From the NCBI GenBank assembly GCA_052035645.1, contig JBPOHK010000171.1, positions 5,102-69,101 of the forward strand: DNA of 64,000 nt, written 5' to 3'. The first letter of the stretch is position 1, and each line of letters starts with the position of its first letter. This document shows positions 7,812 through 15,680 of this stretch, one piece after another. Below the pieces are notes generated by a model that saw only the letters and a program-made list of their open reading frames with translations, was not told the origin of the DNA and did no database searches. A program made the translations under genes and the position numbers. The stretch comes from RPQJ01 sp052035645. Its GTDB lineage: Bacteria; Pseudomonadota; Gammaproteobacteria; Steroidobacterales; Steroidobacteraceae.

Positions 7812-9068
7812 GTGAACGACGTGATCGTCGTCGAACGCCTCTCGAAGCGTTACGACATCGGCGCCCTGCAGCAGCCGACCATGCTGCGCGAGCAGCTCGC
7901 GGCACTGGCCCGGCGCCCCTGGCGCCGCGGGGCGCGCACCGAGGTCGTGCACGCGCTCGACGACGTCTCCTTCCGGGTCGCGAGCGGCGAGATCGTGGGC
8001 ATCATCGGCGCGAACGGCGCCGGCAAGAGCACGCTGCTGAAGATCCTCTCGCGCATCACGCATCCGAGCTCCGGACGCGTCCACGTGGCCGGGCGCCTCG
8101 CGGCCCTGCTCGAGGTCGGCACGGGCTTCCACGAGGAGCTGACCGGGCGCGAGAACGTGTACCTGAACGGCTCGATCCTCGGCATGAAGCGCGCGCAGGT
8201 CGACGCCCGGCTGGACGAGATCGTCGAGTTCTCCGGCGTCGAGCGCTTCCTCGATACGCCCATCAAGCGCTACTCGAGCGGCATGCGCCTGCGGCTGGGA
8301 TTCGCGGTGGCCGCCCACCTCGACCCCGACATCCTCGTCGTCGACGAGGTGCTCGCGGTCGGCGACGCGGCCTTCCAGCGCAAGTGCCTGAGCACGATGG
8401 AGGGACTGCGCGGCGGCGGGCGCACGGTGCTGTTCGTGTCGCACAACATGGCGGCGGTCGAGAACCTGTGCACGCGCGCGATCTGGATCGACGCCGGCCG
8501 CCTGCGCGAGGACGGCCCCACGGGCCGCGTCCTGCACGCCTACATGGGCGCCTATGCCGGCGATGCCTCGGGCATGGCCAGCCTGCGCGACTTCCCGGGC
8601 CGCAGCGGCACCGGGGACGTGCGCTACACCGGCATCGAGTTCCTCGATCCGCAGGGCCGTCCGTGCACGCTGCTGCGCGCCGGCGACCCGCTGCGGATGC
8701 GATTCCACTACGAGGCGAGCCGGCCGCTCGCCAACCTGAGCTTCGGGTTCCGGCTGTACGGCGAGATGGGCACGCTGGTCACCGAGACCAGCACCCGCCT
8801 GCACGACATCGAGCTGCCGGCGCTCGCCCCCGGCGAGGGCCGCATCGATCTCGACATCGACGCGCTCAACCTGATGCCCGGCCGCTACTTCCTCACGGTC
8901 GGCGTCACGACGATCGGCGGGCCGGTGCACGACACGCTGCACCATTGCGCCCGTCTCGACGTGGAGCCCGGCCGCGTCTACGGCACCGGCCGCGTCGTCG
9001 ACGGACGCCACGGCTTCGTCTTCTTCCCGCAACACTGGGACCTGCAGGGCGTACGCAGTCTTGAATAG
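7812..9068 (+). CDS. wzt: polysaccharide ABC exporter, ATP-binding protein with C-terminal carbohydrate-binding domain (Wzt type)
   Basis: A 418-residue ATPase. The nucleotide-binding domain covers about 1-235: Walker A GANGAGKST (67-75), ABC signature YSSGMRLRLGFA (about 154), Walker B ILVVDE (174-179) and the switch histidine in VSHNM (211). The remaining 170 or so residues are a beta-rich domain of the Wzt_C type (SFGFRLYGEMGTLVTE, DIDALNLMPGRYFLTVGV) that in known systems recognises the finished polysaccharide end. I start at GTG 7812 because GGAG sits 7 bp upstream; a TTG at 7782 is possible. The presence of Wzt_C suggests export of a terminally modified polymer, consistent with the methyltransferase at the operon end. 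Confidence 0.9.
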   Translation: MNDVIVVERLSKRYDIGALQQPTMLREQLAALARRPWRRGARTEVVHALDDVSFRVASGEIVGIIGANGAGKSTLLKILSRITHPSSGRVHVAGRLAALLEVGTGFHEELTGRENVYLNGSILGMKRAQVDARLDEIVEFSGVERFLDTPIKRYSSGMRLRLGFAVAAHLDPDILVVDEVLAVGDAAFQRKCLSTMEGLRGGGRTVLFVSHNMAAVENLCTRAIWIDAGRLREDGPTGRVLHAYMGAYAGDASGMASLRDFPGRSGTGDVRYTGIEFLDPQGRPCTLLRAGDPLRMRFHYEASRPLANLSFGFRLYGEMGTLVTETSTRLHDIELPALAPGEGRIDLDIDALNLMPGRYFLTVGVTTIGGPVHDTLHHCARLDVEPGRVYGTGRVVDGRHGFVFFPQHWDLQGVRSLE

Positions 9069-9957
9069 CAACAGGATCCCGCGGGTCAGCGTCGGGCTGC
9101 CCGTGTACAACGGCGAGCCCTTCCTCGTCCAGGCGCTGGAGGTGCTGCTGTCGCAGACCTTCACGGACTTCGAGCTGATCATCTGCGACAACGCGTCGAC
9201 GGACGGCACGGAGGCGATCTGCCGGGGGTACGCGGCCCGCGATCCGCGCGTCCGCTACCTGCGCCATGCGCGCAACATCGGCGTGAACCGCAACTTCAAC
9301 CACTGCGTCGCCGAGGCGCGCGCGCCGTATTTCCGCTGGGCGGCGTCGGACGACCTGTGCGCGCCGACGCTGCTCGAGAAGCTCGTCGCCGTGCTCGATG
9401 CGCGCCCGGACGTGGTGCTCGCCTATCCGGGCACGCGCGAGATCGACGAACGCGGCGACACCGTGCGCGACTACTCGGACGGCCTGGGCCTCGAGCAGGA
9501 GGCCCCGCACCAGCGCTTCTCCGCCTGCCTGTGGAAAGTCTACTGGTGCAACCCGCTGTTCGGGCTGTTCCGCACCGAGGTCCTGCGCCGCACCGGCCTG
9601 TTCGTGAACTACTCGAACTCGGACATCGTGCTGCTGTGCGAGGTGCCGCTGCACGGCAAGCTGGTCGAAGTGCCGGAGACGCTCTTCCACCGCCGGGTCC
9701 ACTCCGGCATGACCGTGCGCAAGTACCGCACCGCGCACGAGCGCATGGCGATGGGCAACCCGGAACTGGCCGGGCGCCTGACCTTCCCCAACACGCGCTT
9801 CTTCGCCGGCTTCTTCGCCGCCATCCGTCGCAGCGGCCTGCCGTGGCGCGAGCGGATGCTCTGCTATGCTCGGCTCCACATCTGCTGGCGCCGGTGGCGC
9901 GAGCGGCTGTGGGAGGACGTCAGCTACGCCGCGCGGTACATGGTGGGCCGCACGTGA
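9061..9957 (+). CDS. family 2 glycosyltransferase
   Basis: A 298-residue GT-A fold enzyme. It opens with RVSVGLPVYNGEPFLVQALE and LIICDNASTDGTEAICRGY, the nucleotide-sugar-binding half of GT2 enzymes, and has a WAASDDLCAP acidic (DXD-like) motif at about residue 100. The C-terminal part is basic and aromatic (RRSGLPWRERMLCYARLHICW) without a clear transmembrane helix. The start is TTG, inside the last codons of the ABC ATPase gene (8 bp overlap), so translation is probably coupled. Expected role: adding one sugar during synthesis of the exported polysaccharide. Donor and acceptor cannot be predicted. Confidence 0.85.
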   Translation: MNSNRIPRVSVGLPVYNGEPFLVQALEVLLSQTFTDFELIICDNASTDGTEAICRGYAARDPRVRYLRHARNIGVNRNFNHCVAEARAPYFRWAASDDLCAPTLLEKLVAVLDARPDVVLAYPGTREIDERGDTVRDYSDGLGLEQEAPHQRFSACLWKVYWCNPLFGLFRTEVLRRTGLFVNYSNSDIVLLCEVPLHGKLVEVPETLFHRRVHSGMTVRKYRTAHERMAMGNPELAGRLTFPNTRFFAGFFAAIRRSGLPWRERMLCYARLHICWRRWRERLWEDVSYAARYMVGRT

Positions 9958-10787
9958 AACCCCTCAAGCTCATCACGCACGTGCGCGGCGACGGCGACCT
10001 GCTCGAGGCCTGGCTGCGGCACCACCTGCGCCTCGGCGTCGGCGAGTTCCGGGTCGTCGTGCACGGCCCCGAGGCGGAGAACCGCGAGCTCCACGAGCTC
10101 GCGCGCCGCTACCCGGTCCGCATCGAGGACGCCTACGACGACGAGTTCGACGTGCGCGAGAAGAAGCGGAGGCTCGACCGGCTGCTCGAGGGCCTCGCCG
10201 GCGAGTGGGTGGTGCTGGCCGACAGCGACGAGTTCCTGGAGCTGCCGCTCGGCGGGTTCGGCGCGACGATCCGCCTGCTCGAGTGGGCCGGCGCGGACGT
10301 GCTGTACGCCCCGATGCTGCAGCACCTCAATGCCGACGGCTCCCTGGCCACGCCGCCGCGCATCGACGATCCGTTCGCGGCCCAGCCGCTGTGCTCCGTC
10401 GACCTCTACCGGCGCATGGGCTCGAACGCGTCGCTCAACAAGTACCCGCTGTTCTACTGCCGGCCCGGCACGCGCCTCTCCGACGGCGGCAACCACAACC
10501 CGCCCGAAGGTTGCGGGCAGGGGACGGCGTCCCTGCGCGGCGTGACGCATCACTTCAAGTTCCGGCAGTGCGTGCTCGAGCGCCTCACGCGCCGGGCCGA
10601 CAGCGCGCACACCTTCCGCCACGAGTCGGTCGGGTTCCTCGGCTACCTGGAGGCCCACGGGGGGCGGCTGCCGACGGAAGGCGCCTTCCCGCATTCGCGC
10701 CGCGAACTGCTCCGCCGCGGCCTGCTGCGCCGGCCCGGGTTCGGCTGGCTGTGGCGCAAGCTCGGCGGCGGGGGGGATGCGTCGTGA
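9954..10787 (+). CDS. glycosyltransferase, family 2/GT92-like
   Basis: A 277-residue protein starting with GTG overlapping the previous stop (GTGA). KLITHVRGDGDLLEAWLRHHLRLGV is the opening of the PF13704-type (Glyco_tranf_2_4) enzymes that handle a short GT-A domain; WVVLADSDEFLELP supplies the DXD-type metal site (about 87-100). Later HFKFRQCVLERL and HSRRELLRR are typical of this subgroup. No signal peptide or membrane helix. It lies in the middle of the export operon and should act on the same glycan. Confidence is high for the fold, low for substrate. Confidence 0.78.
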   Translation: MKPLKLITHVRGDGDLLEAWLRHHLRLGVGEFRVVVHGPEAENRELHELARRYPVRIEDAYDDEFDVREKKRRLDRLLEGLAGEWVVLADSDEFLELPLGGFGATIRLLEWAGADVLYAPMLQHLNADGSLATPPRIDDPFAAQPLCSVDLYRRMGSNASLNKYPLFYCRPGTRLSDGGNHNPPEGCGQGTASLRGVTHHFKFRQCVLERLTRRADSAHTFRHESVGFLGYLEAHGGRLPTEGAFPHSRRELLRRGLLRRPGFGWLWRKLGGGGDAS

Positions 10788-11692
10788 GCGGCCTGCCGCC
10801 CCGCGTCTCGGTCGTCGTCTGCACGTACAACCACAGCCAGTCGCTGCTGGGGACGCTCGCGAGCCTGGCGGCCGTCGAGGCGCCGCCCGGGCCCGGCTGG
10901 GAACTCGTGGTCGTCGACAACAACTCCAGCGACGACACGCGCGCGGTCGTCGAGCGGTACTTCCGCGAGTCGCAGGTACGGGGACGCTACGTGTTCGAGG
11001 GCCGGCAGGGCCTCTCGGCCGCCCGCAACTGCGGCATGCGGGCCGCGCGCGGCGAGATCGTCGCATTCACCGACGACGACGTGAAGGTGGGCCCGGACTG
11101 GGTTCGGCGCCTGCAGGAGGCCTTCGACGCCAACCCGGCCGTCGGCATGGTCTGCGGCCGCACCGAGCTCTACCGCGAGACGCTGCACCCGCTCGGCGTG
11201 CGGACCTCTCGCGAGGCGAGACTCTACGTCCACCCGGCGCAGCCCGTCGGCGTGGGCATCGGCAACAACATGGCGATCCGCATGGACGTCGTGCGGCGCA
11301 TCGGCGAGTTCGACGTGACGCTCGGCGCCGGGACGCGCATGGCCGCGGCCGAGGACTCCGACTACATCTACCGCGTGCTGCGGGCCGGCCTGCCCGTGCT
11401 CTACTGCCCGGACGCCGTCGTCTACCACGACCACGACCGGGTGACGGAGGCGCAGGTCCGGCGCATCCAGCTCAACTACCGGCGCGGCTGCGGCGCGCTC
11501 TACGTCAAGCACATCTGGCGCGGCGACGGCTGGGCGTTGCGGCTGTTCTACTGGGAGCTGCGGGACCTCTCCCGCGGCCTCTCCGGCGGACCGCAGGCGC
11601 GACGGGAGGCCTGGCAGTACCTGCGGGCGACCCTGGACGGCGCACGCCTGCGCATCGGCAGCGAAGTGAGGACCTGGCTTGGACGCAACTGA
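10784..11692 (+). CDS. family 2 glycosyltransferase
   Basis: A 302-residue GT2 enzyme with GTG start overlapping the previous stop codon. It shows RVSVVVCTYNHSQSLLGTL and VVDNNSSDDTRAVVE at the N terminus, QGLSAARNCGMRAARGEIV, and IVAFTDDDVKVGPDW as the metal-binding DDD motif (about 100). AEDSDYIYRVLRAG (about 187) supplies the catalytic-base ED pair typical of GT2. The C-terminal region is positively charged and may associate with the membrane. Third sugar transferase of the operon. Confidence 0.85.
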   Translation: MSGLPPRVSVVVCTYNHSQSLLGTLASLAAVEAPPGPGWELVVVDNNSSDDTRAVVERYFRESQVRGRYVFEGRQGLSAARNCGMRAARGEIVAFTDDDVKVGPDWVRRLQEAFDANPAVGMVCGRTELYRETLHPLGVRTSREARLYVHPAQPVGVGIGNNMAIRMDVVRRIGEFDVTLGAGTRMAAAEDSDYIYRVLRAGLPVLYCPDAVVYHDHDRVTEAQVRRIQLNYRRGCGALYVKHIWRGDGWALRLFYWELRDLSRGLSGGPQARREAWQYLRATLDGARLRIGSEVRTWLGRN

Positions 11693-12440
11693 CACACCCG
11701 CCCACGACCGGGAATCGGAAGATTTCTGGAACCAGTGGAACCGCGACTGGCGTTTCCGCAGCGACATCGACCCGTTCATGCGCCGCCAGCTGGAGATCGT
11801 GGCCGAGGTGGCGCGCGCCGAGAACCTGCGCGACGCCCGCATCCTGGGCTTCGGCTGCGGGACCGGCTGGATGGAAAACAGCCTCGTCGGCTGCGGCGAG
11901 ATCTGGGGCACCGACCTCTCCCCGGAGGCGATCGCCGAGGGCCAGCGCCGCTACCCGCAGCTGAACCTGCGCTGCTGCGATTTCCTGCGCGAGGCGCTGC
12001 CCGGTCCGTTCGACCTCGTGCTCAGCTCCGACTCGCTGGTGCCGATGGCGGACCACGCGGAGTGCATCCGGCGCGTCGCCGAACTGGTGCGCCCGGGCGG
12101 CGTGTTCCTGCTGATGACGCAGAACCCGTTCGTGTGGTCGCGCCGGTCCCGGTTCCGCCCGGTGCCGAGCGGCATCCCCCACCCGACGCCGGACACCTGG
12201 CCCACGCGGGCCCGCGTCGAGGCGCTGCTGCAGCCCGCGTTCTCGATCGAGCGCTGCTTCACCTTCGAGCCCGGCGGCGACCAGGGCCTCCTGTGGTGGG
12301 TCGAGAACGAGTCCGTGCGGCGGGTGGCCCACGGCCTGCTCGGCGAGTACCGCTGGCGCCGGCTGCTGGAACGGGCCGGGCTGGGGCGCGAGCTGGTGTT
12401 CGTCGCGCGGCGGCGCCGGGACCCGCCGGGCGCGGGTTGA
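11679..12440 (+). CDS. SAM-dependent methyltransferase (class I)
   Basis: A 253-residue protein with motif I RILGFGCGTGWMENSLVG (about 50) and a following acidic strand end GTDLSPEAIAEG that would bind S-adenosylmethionine. FDLVLSSDSLVPMADHAECI and RVAELVRPGGVFLLMTQNPF give motifs II-III. Start TTG overlaps the upstream glycosyltransferase by 14 bp. Located last in the polysaccharide operon, it may cap the glycan by methylation, which would fit an exporter with a substrate-recognising Wzt_C domain; this link is inference. Its stop codon lies inside the -35 box of the trp promoter. Confidence 0.8.
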   Translation: MDATDTPAHDRESEDFWNQWNRDWRFRSDIDPFMRRQLEIVAEVARAENLRDARILGFGCGTGWMENSLVGCGEIWGTDLSPEAIAEGQRRYPQLNLRCCDFLREALPGPFDLVLSSDSLVPMADHAECIRRVAELVRPGGVFLLMTQNPFVWSRRSRFRPVPSGIPHPTPDTWPTRARVEALLQPAFSIERCFTFEPGGDQGLLWWVENESVRRVAHGLLGEYRWRRLLERAGLGRELVFVARRRRDPPGAG

Positions 12441-12465
12441 CGGTCCCGCGGCGCCCGTGGATACT
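12437..12465 (+). promoter_or_regulatory. trp operon promoter (sigma-70 type)
   Basis: TTGACG (12437-12442), a 17-bp spacer and GATACT (12460-12465) make a good housekeeping promoter. It overlaps the stop codon of the preceding methyltransferase. The expected start of transcription near 12472 is only about 3 nt before the leader-peptide ATG at 12475. No obvious operator palindrome is seen. Confidence 0.7.
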
Positions 12466-12474
12466 GGCCGCGAG

Positions 12475-12525
12475 ATGAACACGAACCCGACCCTCGACCT
12501 TCGCTGGTGGTGGTGCCACTCATAA
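12475..12525 (+). CDS. trpL: trp leader peptide
   Basis: A 16-codon ORF encoding MNTNPTLDLRWWWCHS. Three consecutive Trp codons (12505-12513) precede the stop codon TAA (12523-12525), which sits in the loop of the first leader-RNA hairpin. This is the expected sensor of charged tRNA-Trp for attenuation of the trpE operon. There is almost no untranslated RNA before the ATG if the predicted promoter is right, so initiation may be leaderless; no Shine-Dalgarno is visible. Too short for routine gene calling, but position, composition and RNA context leave little doubt. Confidence 0.92.
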   Translation: MNTNPTLDLRWWWCHS

Positions 12526-12604
12526 GGAGTGGGGCCGGACGCGCTCGTCTCGTTCGCAGGAATCCAGGACCCATCTCCGCGAGCCGCCGGGGGTGGGTTT
12601 TTTG
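12516..12604 (+). promoter_or_regulatory. trp transcription attenuator (mutually exclusive hairpins)
   Basis: Segment 1 CCACTC (12516-12521) pairs with segment 2 GAGTGG (12527-12532) around the leader stop codon. Segment 2, extended as GGAGTGGG (12526-12533), can instead pair with CCCATCTCC of segment 3 (12570-12578) with one bulged T: the antiterminator. Segment 3 (12569-12578) can also pair with GGGGGTGGGT of segment 4 (12589-12598), a 10-bp stem with two G-U pairs followed by TTTTTT: the terminator. A ribosome stalled at the Trp codons would cover segment 1 and favour readthrough into trpE. Confidence 0.92.
12569..12604 (+). terminator. intrinsic terminator of the trp attenuator
   Basis: ACCCATCTCC and GGGGGTGGGT form a 10-bp stem with a 10-nt loop and an immediate run of six T residues (12598-12603). 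It ends 40 bp before the trpE start and is the 3:4 hairpin of the attenuator. Confidence 0.9.
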
Positions 12605-12643
12605 TTGTCCGTCCCCGGGTCCTCGCGACAAGGGGAGCCGTGT

Positions 12644-14032
12644 GTGACAACGCATCTGTTCGACATCGCCGCCGACCTCGACACGCCGGTGTCGGCGTAC
12701 CTCAAGCTGAAGCCCTTCCGGCCGCACTTCCTGCTGGAGAGCGTCGAGGGCGGCGAGCGCATCGCGCGCTATTCCTTCATCGGCTTCGGCGACCGCCTCG
12801 AGTTCCGCCTCGACGGCACGGGCCTCCGGATCGGCGAGGAGCGGCACGAGCGGCCGCGTGACCAGGCCGAGCTGCTGGCCGCTTTCCGCCGGGCGCTCGC
12901 GCAGGCGCCGCGGCCGGAGATCGAGAACGACGGCTTCCCGCTGCTGGGCGGCCTGGTCGGCGCCGCCAGCTACGACCTCGTCCGCTACTTCGAGCGCCTG
13001 CCGCAGCAGGCCCGCCGCATCGACGACTGCCCGGACGCGCACTACATCGCGCCGCGCTCGCTGCTGGTGTTCGACCACGTCACGCACCGCGCCGCGCTGC
13101 TGCACTCGGGCAGCGAGCAGGAGCGGCGCAGCCTGCGCCGCGAGGTGATCCGCGCGCTGCGGGGCGGCCTGCCCGGCCCGGCCTGGGAGCCGAAGTTCAG
13201 CCCGGCCGAGGCCAGCCTCACGCAGGACGAGTTCCTGCAGAAGGTCGCGCGCACCAAGGAATACATCGCGGCGGGCGACGTCTACCAGCTCGTGCTGTCG
13301 GTGCGCTTCGCCGGCCGTTGCGACGTCGACCCGTTCGAGGTCTACCGCGCCCTGCGCCTGCTGAACCCGTCGCCCTACCTCACGTACTGCGAGCTCGGCG
13401 ACCGCACCATCGTCGGCTCGTCGCCGGAGGCGCTGGTGAAGCTCTCCGGCCGCGCGGCGGAGATGCGGCCGATCGCGGGCACGCGCCCGCGCGGCGCCGA
13501 CGACGCGCGCGACGCGGCGCTCGAGGCCGAACTGCGCGCCGACCCGAAGGAGAACGCCGAGCACGTCATGCTGGTGGACCTCGCGCGCAACGACCTCGGC
13601 CGCGTCGCCACCGCCGGCTCCGTGCACGTCCATCCGTACCGCTCCATCGAGCGCTACAGCCACGTCATGCACATCGTGAGCGGCGTGAAGGGCACGCTGG
13701 CGCCGGGTCGCGATGCGTTCGACCTCTTCGCCGCCGCGTTCCCGGCGGGGACCCTGGTCGGCGCGCCGAAGGTGCGCGCGATGGAGATCATCGACGAACT
13801 CGAGCCGGTGCGCCGCGGCTTCTACGGCGGAACGGTCGGCTATTTCGGCCACGGCGGCGACATGGACCATGCCATCACGATCCGCACCATGGTCTTCCAC
13901 GGCGACACGTACAGCTTCCAGGCCGGCGCCGGCATCGTGGCCGACAGCGTGCCGCAGAGCGAGTACGAGGAAGTGTTCGCCAAGAGCGCCGTGCTGCGCC
14001 GGGCCCTCGAGATGGCGAAGGAGGGCGCATGA
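12644..14032 (+). CDS. trpE: anthranilate synthase component I
   Basis: A 462-residue chorismate-utilising enzyme making anthranilate with TrpG, the first step of tryptophan synthesis. The N terminus includes FLLESVEGGERIARYSFIG, whose LLES is part of the tryptophan feedback site. The catalytic domain includes AAGDVYQLVLSVRF, SPYLTYCELG, AEMRPIAGTRPRG, EHVMLVDLARNDLGRV and GGTVGYFGHGGDMDHAIT. Start is GTG with AGGGGAG six bases upstream; a more upstream ATG (12593) would lie inside the terminator stem and is rejected. The TrpG ATG overlaps its stop by 4 bp. Controlled by the attenuator directly upstream. Length is slightly short for TrpE but no motif is missing. Confidence 0.97.
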   Translation: MTTHLFDIAADLDTPVSAYLKLKPFRPHFLLESVEGGERIARYSFIGFGDRLEFRLDGTGLRIGEERHERPRDQAELLAAFRRALAQAPRPEIENDGFPLLGGLVGAASYDLVRYFERLPQQARRIDDCPDAHYIAPRSLLVFDHVTHRAALLHSGSEQERRSLRREVIRALRGGLPGPAWEPKFSPAEASLTQDEFLQKVARTKEYIAAGDVYQLVLSVRFAGRCDVDPFEVYRALRLLNPSPYLTYCELGDRTIVGSSPEALVKLSGRAAEMRPIAGTRPRGADDARDAALEAELRADPKENAEHVMLVDLARNDLGRVATAGSVHVHPYRSIERYSHVMHIVSGVKGTLAPGRDAFDLFAAAFPAGTLVGAPKVRAMEIIDELEPVRRGFYGGTVGYFGHGGDMDHAITIRTMVFHGDTYSFQAGAGIVADSVPQSEYEEVFAKSAVLRRALEMAKEGA

Positions 14033-14628
14033 CGAGCGCGGCCCCGCGACTGCTCTTGGTCGACAACTACGACAGCTTCACCTACAACCTGGTGCAGGCC
14101 TTCCTGGTGCTGGGCGCCGACGTGCTCGTGCATCGCAACGACCGCATCACGGTCGAGCAGGCGCTCGCGCTCGCCCCGACGCACCTGTGCATCTCGCCCG
14201 GTCCGGGCACGCCGCACGATGCCGGCGTGTCGATGGAGATGATCCGCGCGTTCGCCGGACGCATCCCGGTGTTCGGCGTCTGTCTCGGGCACCAGTCGAT
14301 CGTCGAGGTGTTCGGCGGCGACGTGGTGCGGGCCGGCCGGCTCATGCACGGCAAGGTCTCGCCGGTGCAGCACGACGGGCGCGGCGTGTTCGAGGGCATG
14401 CCCCAGCCGTTCGAGGCCGGACGCTACCACTCGCTGATCGCGAAGCCGGAGACGCTGCCGGCGGTGCTCGAGGTGACGGCCCGCACGCCGGAAGGCGAGA
14501 TCATGGGCGTGCGCCACCGCGAACTGGTGGTGGAGGGCGTGCAGTTCCACCCCGAGAGCGTGCTGACGCCGGAGGGACCGGTGCTGATGGGCAACTTCCT
14601 GAAGCAGCGCGGCGGCCGTCGCGGCTGA
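14029..14628 (+). CDS. trpG: anthranilate synthase component II (glutamine amidotransferase)
   Basis: A 199-residue class I amidotransferase that supplies ammonia to TrpE. LLVDNYDSFTYNLVQ opens it, the nucleophilic cysteine lies in FGVCLGHQSIVEVFGG, HGKVSPV follows, and VVEGVQFHPESVLTPEG supplies the His-Glu of the triad. Translationally coupled to trpE (ATGA overlap), 12 bp before trpD. In many bacteria the same subunit serves para-aminobenzoate synthesis; no separate pabA is in the window. Confidence 0.97.
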   Translation: MTSAAPRLLLVDNYDSFTYNLVQAFLVLGADVLVHRNDRITVEQALALAPTHLCISPGPGTPHDAGVSMEMIRAFAGRIPVFGVCLGHQSIVEVFGGDVVRAGRLMHGKVSPVQHDGRGVFEGMPQPFEAGRYHSLIAKPETLPAVLEVTARTPEGEIMGVRHRELVVEGVQFHPESVLTPEGPVLMGNFLKQRGGRRG

Positions 14629-14640
14629 CCGGAGGCCACC

Positions 14641-15678
14641 GTGTCCGATACGCGCAGCCTGCTCGAGCACCTGCTGAACCGCCGCGACCTCGCCGAGGCG
14701 CAGGCCGGCGAGCTGTTGCTCGCGCTGACCGACGCCTCGCTTGCGCCGGCGATGGCGGGCGCGCTGCTCGCGGCCCTGCGCGCGAAAGGCGTCACTGCCG
14801 ACGAGGTGCGCGGCTTCGCGACCGCCATGCGCCGGCTGGCGCGCCGGCCGTCGCTGCCGCCGGGGGGCGACTCGATCGACATCGTCGGCACGGGCGGCGA
14901 CGCCTCCGGCAGCTTCAACCTCTCGACCGGCGCGTCGCTGCTGGTCGCGGCCATGGGCCTGCGGGTCGTGAAGCACGGCAACCGCTCGATCTCCAGCCGC
15001 TCGGGCAGCGCGGACGTGCTCGAGTGCCTCGGGCTGCCGATGCCGCTCGACGAGCAGGGCGCGGGCGCCTGCCTCGCGGCGACCGGCTTCACGTTCCTCT
15101 TCGCGCCGCACTACCACCCGGCGATGAAGGAGATCGCGCCCGTGCGGCGCGCGCTCGGCGTGCGCACCGTCTTCAACATGCTCGGGCCGCTGACCAACCC
15201 GGCCGAGCCGCCGTACAGCCTGATCGGCGCCTACAGCAGCGAGGCGGCGCGCCTGATGGCCGACGCGTTCGCCGGCCTGCCGATCGAGCGCGTTTTCGTC
15301 ATCCACGGCGAGGCCGGCTGGGACGAGCCGACGCCCATCGGCCCGTTCGAGCTGTTCGACGTGCGCCCCGGCCGCGTCGAGCGCAGCGTGCGCGACCCGC
15401 GCGACATCGGCCTGTCGCGCTGCACGCCGGCGTCGCTGGCCGGCGGCGACGCGGCGCACAACGCCGCGGGGCTGCGGGCGGTCTTCGGCAACGTCGACGC
15501 GGGCCCGCATCGCGACGCGCTGGTGCTCAACGCGGCGCTCGCCCTGGAACTCACCGGCCGCGTGCCCGACGCCGCTGCCGGCGTGCGTGCCGCCTCCGAC
15601 GCGCTCGACCGCGGCGACGGCGCGCGCTTCCTCGAGCGGCTGGCCGCCTTCGGCGCGTCGCTGGCGGCGGGGCGCTGA
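14641..15678 (+). CDS. trpD: anthranilate phosphoribosyltransferase
   Basis: A 345-residue enzyme joining anthranilate to PRPP. The PRPP-binding motif DIVGTGGDASGSFNLSTG and the anthranilate-contacting KHGNRSISSRSGSADVLE are intact, as is TVFNMLGPLTNP. It starts with GTG; GGAGG lies about 6 bp upstream. Third gene of the operon, not fused to trpG as it is in enterobacteria. Confidence 0.96.
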   Translation: MSDTRSLLEHLLNRRDLAEAQAGELLLALTDASLAPAMAGALLAALRAKGVTADEVRGFATAMRRLARRPSLPPGGDSIDIVGTGGDASGSFNLSTGASLLVAAMGLRVVKHGNRSISSRSGSADVLECLGLPMPLDEQGAGACLAATGFTFLFAPHYHPAMKEIAPVRRALGVRTVFNMLGPLTNPAEPPYSLIGAYSSEAARLMADAFAGLPIERVFVIHGEAGWDEPTPIGPFELFDVRPGRVERSVRDPRDIGLSRCTPASLAGGDAAHNAAGLRAVFGNVDAGPHRDALVLNAALALELTGRVPDAAAGVRAASDALDRGDGARFLERLAAFGASLAAGR

Positions 15679-15680
15679 CC

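Noticed and set aside
12593..12643. An upstream ATG for TrpE at 12593
   Set aside because: It lies within the attenuator terminator stem, has no ribosome binding site and adds a non-homologous extension. GTG at 12644 has AGGGGAG six bases upstream.
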